Assembly: GCF_963676685.1 (NCBI RefSeq)
Contig: NC_092346.1
Location: 46,993,289 to 47,057,288 of the forward strand
Length of the DNA stretch: 64,000 bases
Reading direction: 5' to 3'
Source of the DNA: Mytilus edulis
Taxonomy: Eukaryota > Mollusca > Bivalvia > Mytilida > Mytilidae
A program made the translations under genes and the position numbers. This document shows, piece by piece, positions 14,391-26,365 of the stretch. Under the pieces are notes generated by a model that was not told where the DNA came from, ran no database searches, and was given only the letters and a program-made list of their open reading frames with translations. Each line of letters starts with the position of its first letter. The first letter of the stretch is position 1.

Positions 14391-14609
14391 TACTGTGGAT
14401 TCATTTATTTTCGTGGGTACCAATTTTCGTGGATTCAGGGAAACTTACATATTCGTGGATATTTGATTTCGTGGTTTTACCGAAGTCTGCATACTAGAAC
14501 AAGCCTTTGTAAAATTTGTCATTCGTTGAACATCAAATTTCGTGGTTTGCCTGTACCAACGAAATCCACGAGAAATTGGTATCCCACGAATAATAATGAA
14601 TCCACAGTA
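14391..14609. mobile_element. Palindromic MITE with TA-flanked inverted ends
   Basis: The element reads TACTGTGGATTCATT at the left and AATGAATCCACAGTA at the right. Subterminal blocks TTCGTGGGTACCAATT and AATTGGTATCCCACGAA pair over most of its length. Flanking TA dinucleotides fit a Tc1/mariner-type target duplication. It has no coding capacity. It lies inside the left arm of the foldback and has no counterpart in the right arm, so it inserted after the arms formed. Confidence 0.85.
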
Positions 14610-15189
14610 TGTGAAAAGGATCTATCAGCATGCTGTTATGTAATACTTTTGGATATATTATATAGATAAAATGTCTCTAAAAACCCTACTTTCGGTAGAA
14701 TCCAATATGGTGGACATTGACTAAAATAAGCTTATTTTTTAGGGAGAGGGATTGAAATGTGTTTTAACGTATTGTTACTATCATTAAATTGTACAGTAAC
14801 ATTTCTTTGATGCTTCCAAGGGATACAATGTATAAGATATATGTCTTAAAAATCCTTTCTTCCGGTAATATTCAAAATGGAGGACATAAATATGTCATTT
14901 TTTTATTTTGATATTTTTTTTTTTTTCAAAATGTGAAGAAAGTGGTTTTTTTTTGTGGTGGTCATCAACTTTAGGCTTTAATTTATCCTCTAAACCACTT
15001 ATCATATTCTGTAATTAATATTTAAATACAAAGTTAACACTTCCGGTAAAAAAAAACCAATATGGCGTAAATGTCAAAGATGAGTCCTCACTCCATATGT
15101 TCGATGTAGAGCTTTGGATAGATTGATTTAATCAAAATAAAATCACTTAAGTACTAAACCTTTTAAAAATTACCACTATTTGGCAAAAA

Positions 15190-15330
15190 AAAGTTGTAAA
15201 TTCCCAGTTACCACCACATGCACAAGACGCAGGGCACGAGAGACTTGATTTTCTTCATAAAAACAACCGTGACAACCTTTCTTACATCCACAATGTGCAA
15301 GCTTCTGACAACATGATGAGCCCTCAGAAA
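15190..15330 (-). pseudogene. Possible relic of a cysteine-rich (CXC-like) transposon ORF
   Basis: Read on the minus strand, this stretch gives a Cys-Gly-Cys-Lys-Lys-Gly-Cys run followed, after a frame change, by a Cys-x-x-Cys segment. Such a C-terminal cysteine-rich tail is seen on several invertebrate transposon proteins. Stops and frame breaks interrupt it on both sides. The match is short and made by eye, so treat it as a hint to the origin of the foldback. Confidence 0.25.
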
Positions 15331-17949
15331 GAGTTTTTTAAAAGTGATCCTCTTTGTCCCGTCGTCATCCATTAGCGCCTGGACTTGGTAGCATACGAGC
15401 CAATTTCAGGCTCGTCCCCTAAACACGTGTCTTAGTATATTGTACATTTTGCATGCTGGAAAAGACTAGACTAAGTTGATAACCTCAATTAACCTACTCT
15501 TTTGCGTAAATAGATATTTCTTGCTTTGTTAACCATGCTAACCCCATATGATTATTTTTTGCTATCTTACAGTAAACACCGGTGATTTAGGCGGATCAAT
15601 TATCATTCTTTAAGTTAAAGTCACATCTTCAAATGCTATCAATGTCTCCCAAACAGTCTTTTCCCCCCTTTTCAAGAAAACAGAGAACCGTATCACAACC
15701 GGAAAATGGATCACAATATTTGTGTGTGATCCCTAATCGCGAGTGCATTTGGAAGGTCATTTATATATATTTATCCAAAGTTTTTTCTTCTCTTAAACAC
15801 AATCCATAGTTCGTCTACCCCTATGTCACGGAATAGCGAAACAGTAATGACAGCATCATCAGTAACGACTGTTCGAATAATGACTTGTTTAATTTTGTGT
15901 TTCACTGCATCAGACACATGCACCGCATGATTCTAGTGTCAGCCTTTTAATACATATGTATTAATATGGTGTTTAACTTGAAACGCATCACGTCGGTAAA
16001 GATAGAATATCCTGAACATGTGTTGCTACAACTGTCATATGCATCCAAGACTTTATCATAATAGTTTCATGCTTTTTAAGATAAGGGCATAATACCCTAT
16101 CAGCATACTCGTTATGAAACAATTTGAAACTGTAACAGTGGATGAATGCATATATAGACAATACCGGTAGTTTGAATGCTGCCACAAGAAAAAAGAAATA
16201 CACTTCGGGGTAAGAGAATACAAAGACGAATCCAGAGTCGAAACAAATCTCAAAATTGGTAAAGTTTTCTGAGAGATGACGACATTAAGAAAGAACTTTT
16301 TAGTTTTTATTCACAGGCGCTTGCTCAATAGATTTTGAGGAAGAGTTAGTTGTAGCAACAAATGCTGAGGATGTTTTGTGTTATTCACCACATGATGGTG
16401 TTTCAAGTTTAGCCCCATGTTAAAATGAATAGGCCTATACTATAGAATCAATATACAAAAAAAAACATGTGTCTGATGCAGTGATTCACAGACTTAACTG
16501 ACTCATGACTTGAACAGTCGATACTGATGCTGCTGTCATTGCTGTGTCATTATTCCGTGACATGGGGGCAGATGAACTTTGGCTTGTATTTGGAAGTGGA
16601 AAAAGCCTTAGATATAATCTATCCGTGACCTTTCAAGTGCACGTTTACTTGAAAGGAAACTTCGTTGTTGACATGGATGGCGTTTGAAGATGTGACTTAA
16701 TGATTTAGAATGATGATTGATCAGCCAACATCACCAGATATGGATTTGATAATGCCATTGATAAAACGATACGTGGTTTTGTAGTAAGATCGAACAAACT
16801 TATCAGATAGGGTTTACGAAGCAAGAAAACATGTTTTTGAAAGTGGAAAGACTTATTGATGATATTTGAACGACTCGGTCTAATGTTTTTCATCATGTAA
16901 AATGTGCAATATACCATGGCGGGTGTGGATGAGTAACAAGCTTGAGATTTGGTTTCTATGCTTACTATTCCAGACGCTTATAATGGCGGGGAAAATATGA
17001 AACATTGGAACCCCTTTGGACAACTCTTTGTGAGGCCTCTTCACCTTATCAGGAGCGTGTACATTATTGATGTAAAAACCAATACCGCCGCTGTCTTAGT
17101 AAATGAGGAAAATCAGCTTTCCGATTGTGAATATTTGCGGCCATAAATGATCTGTACTTTTAAAGATGTTTTAGTACTACAGTGATTTTATCTTATTTTC
17201 ATCAATCTATCCAAATAAAAGCTCTATTTCGAAGATATGGACTGAGGACTCATCTTTGAAATTTACTCCAAATTGGTTTTATATACCGGAAGTGTTAGCT
17301 TTGTATTTAATCATTATCTATAGAATACAATAGGTGGTTTAGAAGATAACTTAAAGCCAAAACCAAATGGTAGCTGACCAGCACAAAAAAAACCCAGTTT
17401 CTTTACATTTTGAAATTAAGTTGAATATTAAAGTAAAATAATGATGTTTCATGTCCGCCAGTTTGACTATAACCGGAAGTAATGCTTTTAAAGACATATG
17501 TCTTATGTATTGTATCCATTAGCAGCATCAAAGAAAGGTTCCTGAACAATTTAATGATAGTAGCAATACCCTCCTTTAAAAATAAGCTTATTTTAGTACA
17601 ATGTCCGCCATGTCGGATTTTACCGAAAGTAGGGTTTTAAAAGACATCTAATCTATATAAAATATCCAAAAGTAGTACATAACAAAGGTTTGTTCCAAAT
17701 ATTATTATATCAGCATGATAAAAACCGCTTTTCACACACTTACACTAGCCTCTGATATTTGAATGATTTAAGTATGATGTCGGCCATTTAAGATTTTTAC
17801 CGGATGTGAGACATTTTTTTCAAATGCCTCCTTATCTTGAATAAAAGAGTAACAGCTGAGCTGAGTCTATGCCAAATTTTATTCCTGTAGCATGATTTGC
17901 ACAATTTTTCACAAAGCGGCCGTATTAATTTCTGGTACATCAGATCATC

Positions 17950-18600
17950 GAATCAGCTATTCCATAACATACCAAGTACTTTTGTGTTTTGTCCGCATAT
18001 AGTAGTACTTTTTCCGTTTTAGCTAGCTTACGTATATCCACACGGTTTGACGTCCAGGATCGTAGATAGAAGCCAGTTTCCTCCATCATTGATCTCCCTT
18101 CCTTATAGTCAGCCCACCCTCGTTCTGTAAACTTAATAGAATGTTGTCCACATACAAATCAGTCATTCAAACTTTGCGAATTATGCGATGTCGACAAATG
18201 CAGTTGTAAACAATTTTGATAGGCATAGTGGTTGATTCCTTTGTACAGGATAATAAGGAATGTAGTGATACTTTTCTTAAGTTCATCTGTTTCATCTACC
18301 TTCTCTAAGAATCCTCTTCGTTCCTGTTCTTGTATAATGTTCCCTTACTTCTTTAACATATCTGAGTTTTGAGTAAGTCTTTGAAGGACGTTTTCTGTCC
18401 TTCTGTTCGTGACTGCTTAATTTAAAAAGCAATTCATCACGTTTTCAAGGTAACATAGCGGAATATTTGTTTTCTCAGAACTCAATTTATCTGTCCTGAT
18501 AGACTTAAATATATGCATTGTCGTCTTCGTCTACCTCCCTACTATTTATTCCTATTGAATCTAAATTCCAAAATCTCTCCAGATTGAATTCTTTAACTTT
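17950..18600 (-). pseudogene. BEL/Pao retrotransposon I, reverse transcriptase remnant
   Basis: On the minus strand the sequence resumes a BEL/Pao polyprotein after the retroposon insertion. A segment reading NLERFWNLDSIGI is typical of the protease-RT linker of this family. It is followed by a conserved spacer, the PIKIVY start of the RT, and then the catalytic-region motif YVDN with FYLRSW-like residues downstream. Stops, frameshifts and an internal deletion (most of the RT between PIKIVY and YVDN) make it dead. It ends at the edge of the foldback, and the RNase H and integrase domains are missing here. Confidence 0.75.
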
Positions 18601-18604
18601 GTGT

Positions 18605-19735
18605 GATACTAGATAAAATTGAGAATGGAAATGGGGAATGTGTCAAAGATACAACAACCCGACCAAATAAAAAACAACAGCAGAGGGTCACCAACAGGTC
18701 TTCAATGTAGCGAGAAATTCCCGCACCCGGAGGCGTCCTTCAGCTGGCCCCTAAACAAATATATACTAGTCCAGTGATAATGAACGCCATACTAATTTCC
18801 AAATTGTACACAAGAAACTAAAATTAAAATAATACAAGACTAACAAAGGTCAGAGGCTCCTGACTTGGGACAGGCGCAAAAATGCGGCGGGGTTAAACAT
18901 GTTTGTGAGATCTCAACCCTCCCCATATACATCTAACCAATGTAGAAAAGTAAACGCATAACAATACGCACATTAAAATTCAGTTCAAGAGAAGTCCGAG
19001 TCTGATGTCAGAAGATGTAACCAAAGAAAATAAACAAAATGACAATAATACATAAATAACAACAGACTACTAGCAGTTAACTGACATGCCAGCTCCAGAC
19101 TTCAATTAAACTGACTGAAAGATTATGATTTCATCATATGAACATCAGGCACAATCCTTCCCGTTAGTGGTTTAGTATCATACCATCATAACATATATGA
19201 GAAGAACATAACCCGTGTCATGCCAACAACTGTTTTTAGAATAAATGTGTTTAGTTCCGATGCAAGGACCTTATCAGTGACTCAATATTAACGCCAAAAT
19301 ATGCAATTTTTAATGACTTGACAACAGTATCGTAATTATATCCCTTCTTAATAAGTCTATTCAAAGGTTTTGTAAGTTTCTGAGGTGAATACTGACACCT
19401 TTGTGCTTTATAAAGAATATTTCCATAAAAAATTGGATGTGAAATACCTGAACGTATTAGAAGTCTGCATGTTGAGCTATATTTACGAATGATGTCTTTA
19501 TACCGATGATAAAATTTAGTAAATGTTTTGACTAGTTTGTGATATCGAAAACCCTGGTGTAATAATTTTTCAGTAATACATAAATTTCTCTCGTTAAAAT
19601 CTAAAACATTGTTACATACACGAGCGAATCGTACAAGTTGAGATATATAAACACCGTAAGATGGTGACAAGGTAACGTCACCATCTAAAAACGGATAATT
19701 AACGATAGGAAATGAAAAATCATCCCTTTTATCAA
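18605..19735 (-). mobile_element. 5'-truncated retroposon inserted in BEL/Pao I
   Basis: The minus-strand frame 19,251-19,735 encodes about 160 residues beginning DDFSFPIVNYPFLDGDV and containing YGVYISQLVRFARVC. This is the C-terminal region of a reverse-transcriptase protein that is abundant in bivalve genomes; its class is not settled here. About 640 bp of 3' untranslated sequence follows down to 18,620. BEL/Pao coding sequence stands on both sides (protease to the right, RT linker to the left), so this piece inserted into that element. It starts mid-protein, as 5'-truncated retroposed copies do. Short copies of its 3' end occur at 59,186 and 62,946. Confidence 0.75.
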
Positions 19736-21460
19736 CATTACACATACTAGTCTTCGACGTGTTTGTTTTCTTACCGTATGTAAGTACCGATAGCATTTAT
19801 CCGATATTGGATTTCACGGCGGTCGGATCGTTTACACGGACTATATAATCGTTAACAATGTCCCCGTAGTGATATGCGCCTACCAGCAACGATATCTCGA
19901 ATGAATCGTGCTTTGTCACCGTGTGCGCTATCTTTAAACCACGCAAATAACCGTTCTGTGTATCAATATTACGTATGTGATTCTGTATAGGCATGCCGAT
20001 CATCTGTACTATCAGTGCTTTGATTGACAATACGTGTCCTACATCGGTTTTGAGATAGATTGTTGACTTTTCTATGTGTCTCACGTTTTTCTCTGCACCT
20101 CCAAATGCCGATTAATATATTATTTATGTTCCCGCTATCTGTAAATTTAGTTAAGTTTTGCGTTTCAAAAGATGTTTGCCCTCCTTCGTCAAAAAGAATT
20201 ATCCGTATCGATAAAGAACTGATTTGAGCCTACTTGTGCCACGGCAGTTTTCAAAAGTACATTCGATTGCAATTCTGTCCGTTGAGAATACAAAATAGTA
20301 GTATTATGTTCCGTATCATCAATGTCATTCACGAGTTGAACGTTGGGCGAATTCGAAGATAGTGGGTTTAACGTGCATTACATTAGTTTGTGTGGTGTTT
20401 CTCATTACAATGTGCGTTTAGATTTACATTCGTTTAGTCTGTGTATACCAAGGTAGTTAAAGATAGCAAATTTGTTCATACGGCATTATGTGTCGGCTGT
20501 TTTACTGCAATTAGTTGGTGGATGTATTTCGTGACAGTAAACGCTAGGTCTAGTCTTAATATTCTTGTAAGATTTAGATTTCACCAATTTCGGATGTCGA
20601 CTCTTTTATCCTGTGTCCGGTATAACGATATCGTCTAATATGCTTTCAGGGAGGTCCGTTATACCAACGTTTTTGTTCTATGTCCTCGCGCGAGATATTT
20701 TCTGACTTCAACGGGTAATTTGTTGACAATAATGGGAAGAAGTAGTGTGCCGTATGTTTCATGTGTCTTACCCAAAGTTTCTAGACCTTGACGCTACCTC
20801 CAATTTGATCGTAAAATACTTCGTAAGCTTGTTTACTGATTTATAGGCGAAGGAATTTCTAAATCTAGTGCTTCGTGTTCTACTTCATGAGCTTTCAAGC
20901 AGTTACACTTTTGTATATTTGTAAGTAACTAGTTAAGATGTACGGACGACTCACATGAGTCCCAGAAGGTTTGCCATTCTGAAATCGTGCCTTCGAAAGT
21001 TGGAAGCGTAAGTTTTGGTACGTTACTCTGATTAAAAGTTGCAGGAAATGTACTTTATTGCGTGTTGATTGTGAGAATGGCTTGGGCAAACTGGTTTTCA
21101 AACGACAGTGCGTTGTGTAGGTTTGTTATGTTTTGCGTTGAAACAAACGGTATAGTTTTTGGATTTAAAGTGTGCGTTCTAGTACTTTAGTATTTGATTC
21201 AATGTGACGGGACTGCAGGATTTTGGACATTTGTATGAATTTACGTACGTGTCAAATCAAGGTTAACATATTAACCGAAAATTCATCTGAATGAAATAAT
21301 CTAATTTACCACATCTTCCGGTTCCGTTAACTTTAGAATTTGTTCATTCAAGTCCTAAAACAATGTTTGTGTTTGCACAAGTTTTCCTAGTGTTGTAATT
21401 ACTTCTACTTGATCGAATTTTGTATTCTCCTTTGTTTCATCTAATCTTTGGTATACCTTC
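19735..21460 (-). pseudogene. BEL/Pao retrotransposon I, gag and protease
   Basis: Minus-strand coding remnants run from right to left. A gag N-terminus (QRLDETKENTKFDQV) lies at ~21,450. The gag core LPTFEGTISEWQTFWDSCES lies at ~20,930-21,010. A second gag block (LETLGKTHETYGTLLLPIIV) lies at ~20,690-20,790. Protease follows at ~20,170-20,290 (LKTAVAQVGSNQFFIDTD). An open 95-codon stretch at 19,797-20,084 carries the DUF1758-like region ending in DPTAVKSNIG. In-frame stops (for example after the gag core) and frameshifts show it is not functional. The frame at 19,251-19,796 is a chimera: its first ~22 codons are BEL/Pao and the rest is the inserted retroposon. Confidence 0.85.
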
Positions 21461-21479
21461 AACTACACGTATTTTGCGT

Positions 21480-22330
21480 TTGACTATCTGAACAACGGAA
21501 CCGAAATTACGTTAGTGATTGCGAAAAGCAGATTAGCGCAAGTGAAAACCCTTACATAACCGCAACTAGAACTTATGGCCGCAGTTATTGGAACTAGACT
21601 AGCTTTTCATGTAAAATCGACCTTCTAATGTAAAAACGTGGCTTTCTGGTCGGATAGCTGTATAGTATTGCACTGGTTAAATCATCGAAACTGTTTAAAC
21701 GATTTATTGTGAATCGAGCGCGAGGAATAACAAAATCTACAAAATCAGCATTAATGGAGATATTGCCCAAAAGAATGCAACCCAACCAATCTCTTAACAC
21801 GAGGAATTGACGTCGATCAATACATCGATAGTGTCCTTTAAAAAAAGACAGAATTAGTTAACGGTATTGACAATTACAGAAAAAAACGAAGACGAGGAAT
21901 TTCTAAACAATGAAGTTCATACTGATCACTATGATATCAGTAACGTTATAGACAATTGGAAATATTGAAATTTTCAGGAAAGTGATTTGAGTAACTGCTT
22001 ACGTTCAGCGGTTCATATTTAACTACCAATATACCGATATACCAAACATCTAGGATAAAAACACAAGGCAATATCCTAGCACTAGACAATTGTGACTCTT
22101 CATAGATGACGGTAGCTTTTTGAGATGCAATGGAAGGATTCACAGCGAAATCATTTTAGAGAATACCAAATTTCCGTATTTATTACCTGCGAATCATTTA
22201 CTTACCAAACTGATAGTGACAGACGCACACGAGCGTTCTCTTAATTCGGACTCAATGCTACGCTTACTTACGTATTACAATCGTATTGGGTACCGATACT
22301 TAGACAATATGTTAAGGAGTAATTGATCAA
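21480..22330 (+). pseudogene. BEL/Pao RNase H and integrase N-terminal fragment
   Basis: Plus-strand frames with stops read LVIAKSRLAQVKTLT and QLELMAAVIGTRLAFHV near 21,510-21,610, the RNase H start typical of BEL/Pao, followed by WSDSCIVLHWL. At 22,120-22,326 a 68-codon open stretch gives LRCNGRIH and TKFPYLLPANHLLTKLIV, the integrase zinc-binding N-terminus, with DAHERSL. The catalytic integrase core is absent. The fragment starts almost exactly where the minus-strand gag of element I begins, so the two stand back to back. Confidence 0.8.
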
Positions 22331-22447
22331 GTTTTCGCTGTTGTTAATCATTGTAATGTTACGTAAGTGTCACGTGTTGACAATAGAGTCAAAATAGATA
22401 TACATACATTCTATTCACTTTTGTTATTGTTAGCTATTGTCCGATGT

Positions 22448-22503
22448 AACCTCTTAACGATATTGGTGTCAAGTGAACCTCTTAACGATATTGGTGTCAA
22501 GTG
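22448..22503 (+). repeat. 28-bp tandem duplication
   Basis: Two identical 28-bp copies beginning AACCTCTTAACGATATTGG stand head to tail. It lies in the non-coding gap between two BEL/Pao fragments, possibly within LTR or leader sequence. Confidence 0.9.
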
Positions 22504-22504
22504 A

Positions 22505-25500
22505 CCAGGATGAATTTACAGCTGAAATCGATACTAGCAGGACATAGTAGTGCCGTCTCCGGAATATTCCAGAAATTCGACGAAAAATGGGGAGAGCGGC
22601 ACAAAACTTGTTGATTCCAATAACCTTCGAAACAGAAATCGTTAACTCTGATGATTATTAATTTAATTTAGAAAAAAAATACAGCCAATAGCAAAATTTA
22701 TCTAAGTACAAACATCAACGCTAAACACAAATGCCACAAGTTCGCAACATCACGCAAACGTACATGAATGCATAATTTTACATACCTTCATACAAGAGCT
22801 TACGTTATTTTTTACGACAAAATTGAAACATATGTACGTGGTTTAGAATCCCTTGGTCAGACAGAGAATACATATGACCCATTATTGGTCCCTATCATAT
22901 TGAAAAAGTTACCGGGGACGTACGCATAAATCTTACAAGACACCATGAATCAAATAGTTGGCAATTAAATGAACTACTACATATACTATCTCAAGAACTC
23001 AACATTATGGAGAGAGGCAATTCCTCTGATCATACGGAAACTTAAACCACTACAGCAGCATGTCACACCAATGCAAAGGTACGTACAAAATAAATCAACA
23101 CAAATAAACGTAAAATCATGTGTACTTTTGTAACGAATCACATTTTCCTGTTAATTGCACTAAGATAATTGATCAAACAGCAAATATTTCTGTTGTTAAA
23201 CAGCATCGTTTATGTTTTAACTGTCTTTGACCCCCAATATAGCTGATTGCAAATCACACAAAAGTTGCAGGAAATGTAAAATAAAGCAGCATACTAGTTT
23301 ATGCAAAGACGAGGTTAAAAAGATGAAAAACAGAGTAACACTAATGAATATATTACTAGTAACACAATTCAGTAAACACAACACAACGCGAAGAAAACGG
23401 GTACAGTTCTTCACTCACAGACACAGACTAAAAACTGTCGTAGCGCAAGTAAGTTCGGGCATTCAATGTACTTACACAAACACATTATTTGACAAGGGCG
23501 CACAGATGCCCTCATCACAGAAAAATAAGCTACAGAGCTTGATTTGACAATTACCAGACAGAAGACCATAAACTTGTCAGGATTTTGTGACACAAGTGAT
23601 GGCACAGACAACGACAAATTACCTATCAACGTTTTGATTGTACCAGAAATAGCTGTACCAATGAAGACTTATGTACGTAATATAACAAATATAAAGTATT
23701 TGTTTGGCTTGAAATTAGACCATCCGGTCTCACATGACCCAATGGTTGAAGATTCTCTATTGAATTATATCTAATTCGATTATTACTGGTCAATTGTCGA
23801 TGATAGAATAGTATGAGGAACAGGACCTACTACCGTCAAGTCGGAAATCCGTAACCTTCTGTCCGGCACAATCAATTGAATACCTGCAAATCCAGATCAC
23901 ACACTTACGTCAATGATGAACATATTAGTAAGTCACAGAGTTGAAGAGTAGAACTTTTATAATGGAGAAATTTATGGAAGTTGAAGCTGCTAGTATAAGT
24001 AATAGTGACAACAAATCTGAAAACAGACAATTCCAAGATGTGTATAAATCAAATGGTAGAGGTTACCATATGGAAACATAAAGATATGTTGATAAGTTAC
24101 CTTGTAAGGAGGAACACCACACCTTACTAGACAACAGAAGTATTGAATAACGGAGAACAAAAAATGTCATTAAGCGTCTTAATCGTAAACTTACACTTTT
24201 ACAGAAAAACGGAAAAATTATTAATGAACAAGAAAAACGTAGATTTATCGAGAGAGTTGATGAACGATCAGCCAAAACAATTGTTCATTCCATACCGCAC
24301 CATCATTTCCGTAAAAAGTCGTCAACCACGCCAATCAGAATTGTATTTGACTGTAGCTGCAAACCTTCACCTATTAATCTAAGCTTAAATGATTGTTTGA
24401 TGGATCTTTGGCCAAACTTTAATGATTTAACCGGAATTTTTCTCCGATTTAGAATGCACAAATACGCCGTCTCTACAGGTATAGAAAAAGCCTTACTTAT
24501 TATGGGCTGGATGAAGAGGATCGTGATGTTACCAGATTCTCTTATGCTTAGTAACCCGGATGACCCAAATAGTCAACTAACCGCAAACAGATTCAAGTCA
24601 GTATAATTTGGAGCAACTTTCTCTCCGTTTATCCAAAATGCTGTTATACGTAAACATTTGACTGCAATTCAACAGACTGGACAGCAATGTTAAAGAAATA
24701 CTTTTATGTTGACAATATTATATCGAGCTTTAATTAACAAAGAGCTTTGTTAGACTTCTTCCATGCATCACGTTTAGTATTTGTAAATGATTTGTATGAT
24801 GCGAGAGCATAAGAAATTGAACATTTATCAAAATCATCATGTAACCGAGAAGCTTAATCCTTATGGATCAATTTTGTTCGGTGGATGGTGGGAGAGATTG
24901 AGAGGAATAACGAAAAACTGAATTAAACGAGCACATATGGACAATAAAACACTCAACACGATAATGACTGAAGTAGAACGTTTACTCAGTGATCGCCCAC
25001 TAACATACGTTTCATCGGATCAAACGCGGACGACGAACCCCTTACTCCGTCACATTTATTATATTGAAAACGGACCAAGACGCTACCGTATAACGGCCTT
25101 AAAGACTGTAGTTTACAACCAGGAACCAAAGACACTACGCATGAACCAGTAACTGGCTAGACAATCGAAGTTTCTTTCATTAATTCTTAAAAACTACATA
25201 AAAAGATGGAAGCAGGAATACATAAATTCGCTTAGGAAATATTACCGATACACAGATCGAAACACATAGAACATTAACGTCGGAAATATTTAGTTCAGAT
25301 TCAGGACTATGTATCTAGAGTAAATTGGACTTTGGCGATCAGTGACAAATTTTTTTACGGCAAAGATGGACTTACACGATCAGCCATAATTCGAACAAAA
25401 ACTGGTTTGATATCTAGACCAATCATCAAACTTGAATTCTTTGGAACTTGAAAATATAGCAGCTCAGAGTGAGGAAAAGACGAAAATAAAAACATAGACT
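22505..25500 (+). pseudogene. BEL/Pao retrotransposon II, gag-protease-RT-integrase C-terminus
   Basis: Plus-strand remnants follow the family order. Gag: DQDEFTAEIDTSR at 22,505 and YVRGLESLGQTENTYDPLLV at 22,830-22,890. Zinc knuckle: KSHKSCRKCKIKQHTSLC at 23,250-23,300. Protease: LKTVVAQVSSGIQCT at 23,430, running on to 23,774. RT: PIRIVFDCSC at ~24,330, FRMHKYAVSTGIEKA at ~24,450 and YVDNIISS at ~24,705. Integrase end: GGWWERLRGITK and LNTIMTEVERLLSDRPLTYV at 24,880-25,010, then a basic C-terminal tail to ~25,495. RNase H and the integrase core are missing between RT and the integrase end. Many stops and frameshifts make it dead. Direct LTRs were not found. Confidence 0.87.
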
Positions 25501-25770
25501 AACATGTGTTAAATATAAATCGTGAAAAGTTAAATGATAACGTGTGATTAGCATATGGACATTAAAATGAATTTAAACCGTGGGCTGTTAAATATTTTAC
25601 ATATAATTTTAAAATTTTACTAGTAATTTATTTTATTAATAATTAATGTTGTGGTCACTTTCATTTATTTTAAAGTAATTCATGTGCGGCCCAAGTATGT
25701 TAAGAGCAAAATCACAAACGCAACGTTCTCGCTGCCCATATTCATTGTAACATGTGTGACATGTTGACAT
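25500..25770. other. AT-rich stretch after BEL/Pao II
   Basis: Mostly A/T with no reading frame. It lies between the retroelement's C-terminal coding remnant and the resumption of satellite copies, so it may be a worn 3' LTR. I see no motif that proves this. Confidence 0.35.
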
Positions 25771-26365
25771 TAGAGCTTGAATAGAAAGAATTATTCACAC
25801 GAGTCATTATATCAGAGGGAGAGGTATCCATTGCCTCAAAAATGACAAAAATCTTTAATGCCCTAGACTCGTACGACTTAGCCAGGAAAGGATAAGGTTG
25901 GTACCTTTATATATCACAAAGTCGAAATGAACTATTGCCAGCTGGCCAAACCAAGACATTTTCCACATGGGTCACGACACAAGAGGTATATGTAGTAGTT
26001 GTATAATGGCCCATAGTACTTATGTCCTAGACCCGTACGAGTTTGTCAGGAGGGGATAACAAGGGTTGTGGTACTCCGATTCATCACGAAGTCGAAAAAA
26101 ACTATTGCCGGATGGCCAAATTAAGAAATTCTCCACGTGGGTCATTATATCAGAGGAAGAAATAGGAATTGCCTCTAAAATGACCCATACTACTATACCC
26201 TAGAACGTACGACCTAGTCAGCAAAGAGAAAGATGGGCACATTTATATATCTCAAAGTCGGATTGAACTATTGACGACTTGTCAAACTAAAAGATTCTCC
26301 TCGTGGACCATGATACAGAGGTTAAGGTACTAATTACCTTTAAAATGACCAGCAAGTAAAAGTAT
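25770..26365 (+). repeat. Diverged plus-strand satellite copies (island's right side)
   Basis: Strongly mutated copies of the array A unit in the same orientation: TTCACACGAGTCATTATATCAGAG at the start, AGCTGGCCAAACCAAGACATTTT at ~25,940 and GGATGGCCAAATTAAGAAATTC at ~26,110. They look like the continuation of array A's decayed edge, cut off from it by the 12-kb transposon island. Confidence 0.85.

Larger units (their letters stand above)
14205..17925. mobile_element. Large foldback element (inverted repeat, ~3.7 kb)
   Basis: Long diverged arms face each other around a centre near 16,170. Matching pairs include: the ATGTCTCAC block with 'AAGAAGGCATTTGAAAAAAA' at ~14,305-14,330 against its complement at ~17,800-17,835; the 'GAGTCCTCA' and 'CTTCCGG' blocks at 15,045-15,110 against 17,240-17,295; the 'GTCACATCTTCAAA' block at 15,620 against 16,682; and the 'CATCAGACACATG' block at ~15,908 against 16,466. 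Pair midpoints fall between about 16,067 and 16,190, the drift being explained by indels and by the MITE inserted in the left arm. No intact transposase was found. This could be an old foldback transposon or two inverted copies of one longer element. Confidence 0.75.

Noticed and set aside
16949..17146. 65-codon frame in the right arm of the foldback
   Set aside because: Not conserved in the left arm, no recognised domain and no splice context.
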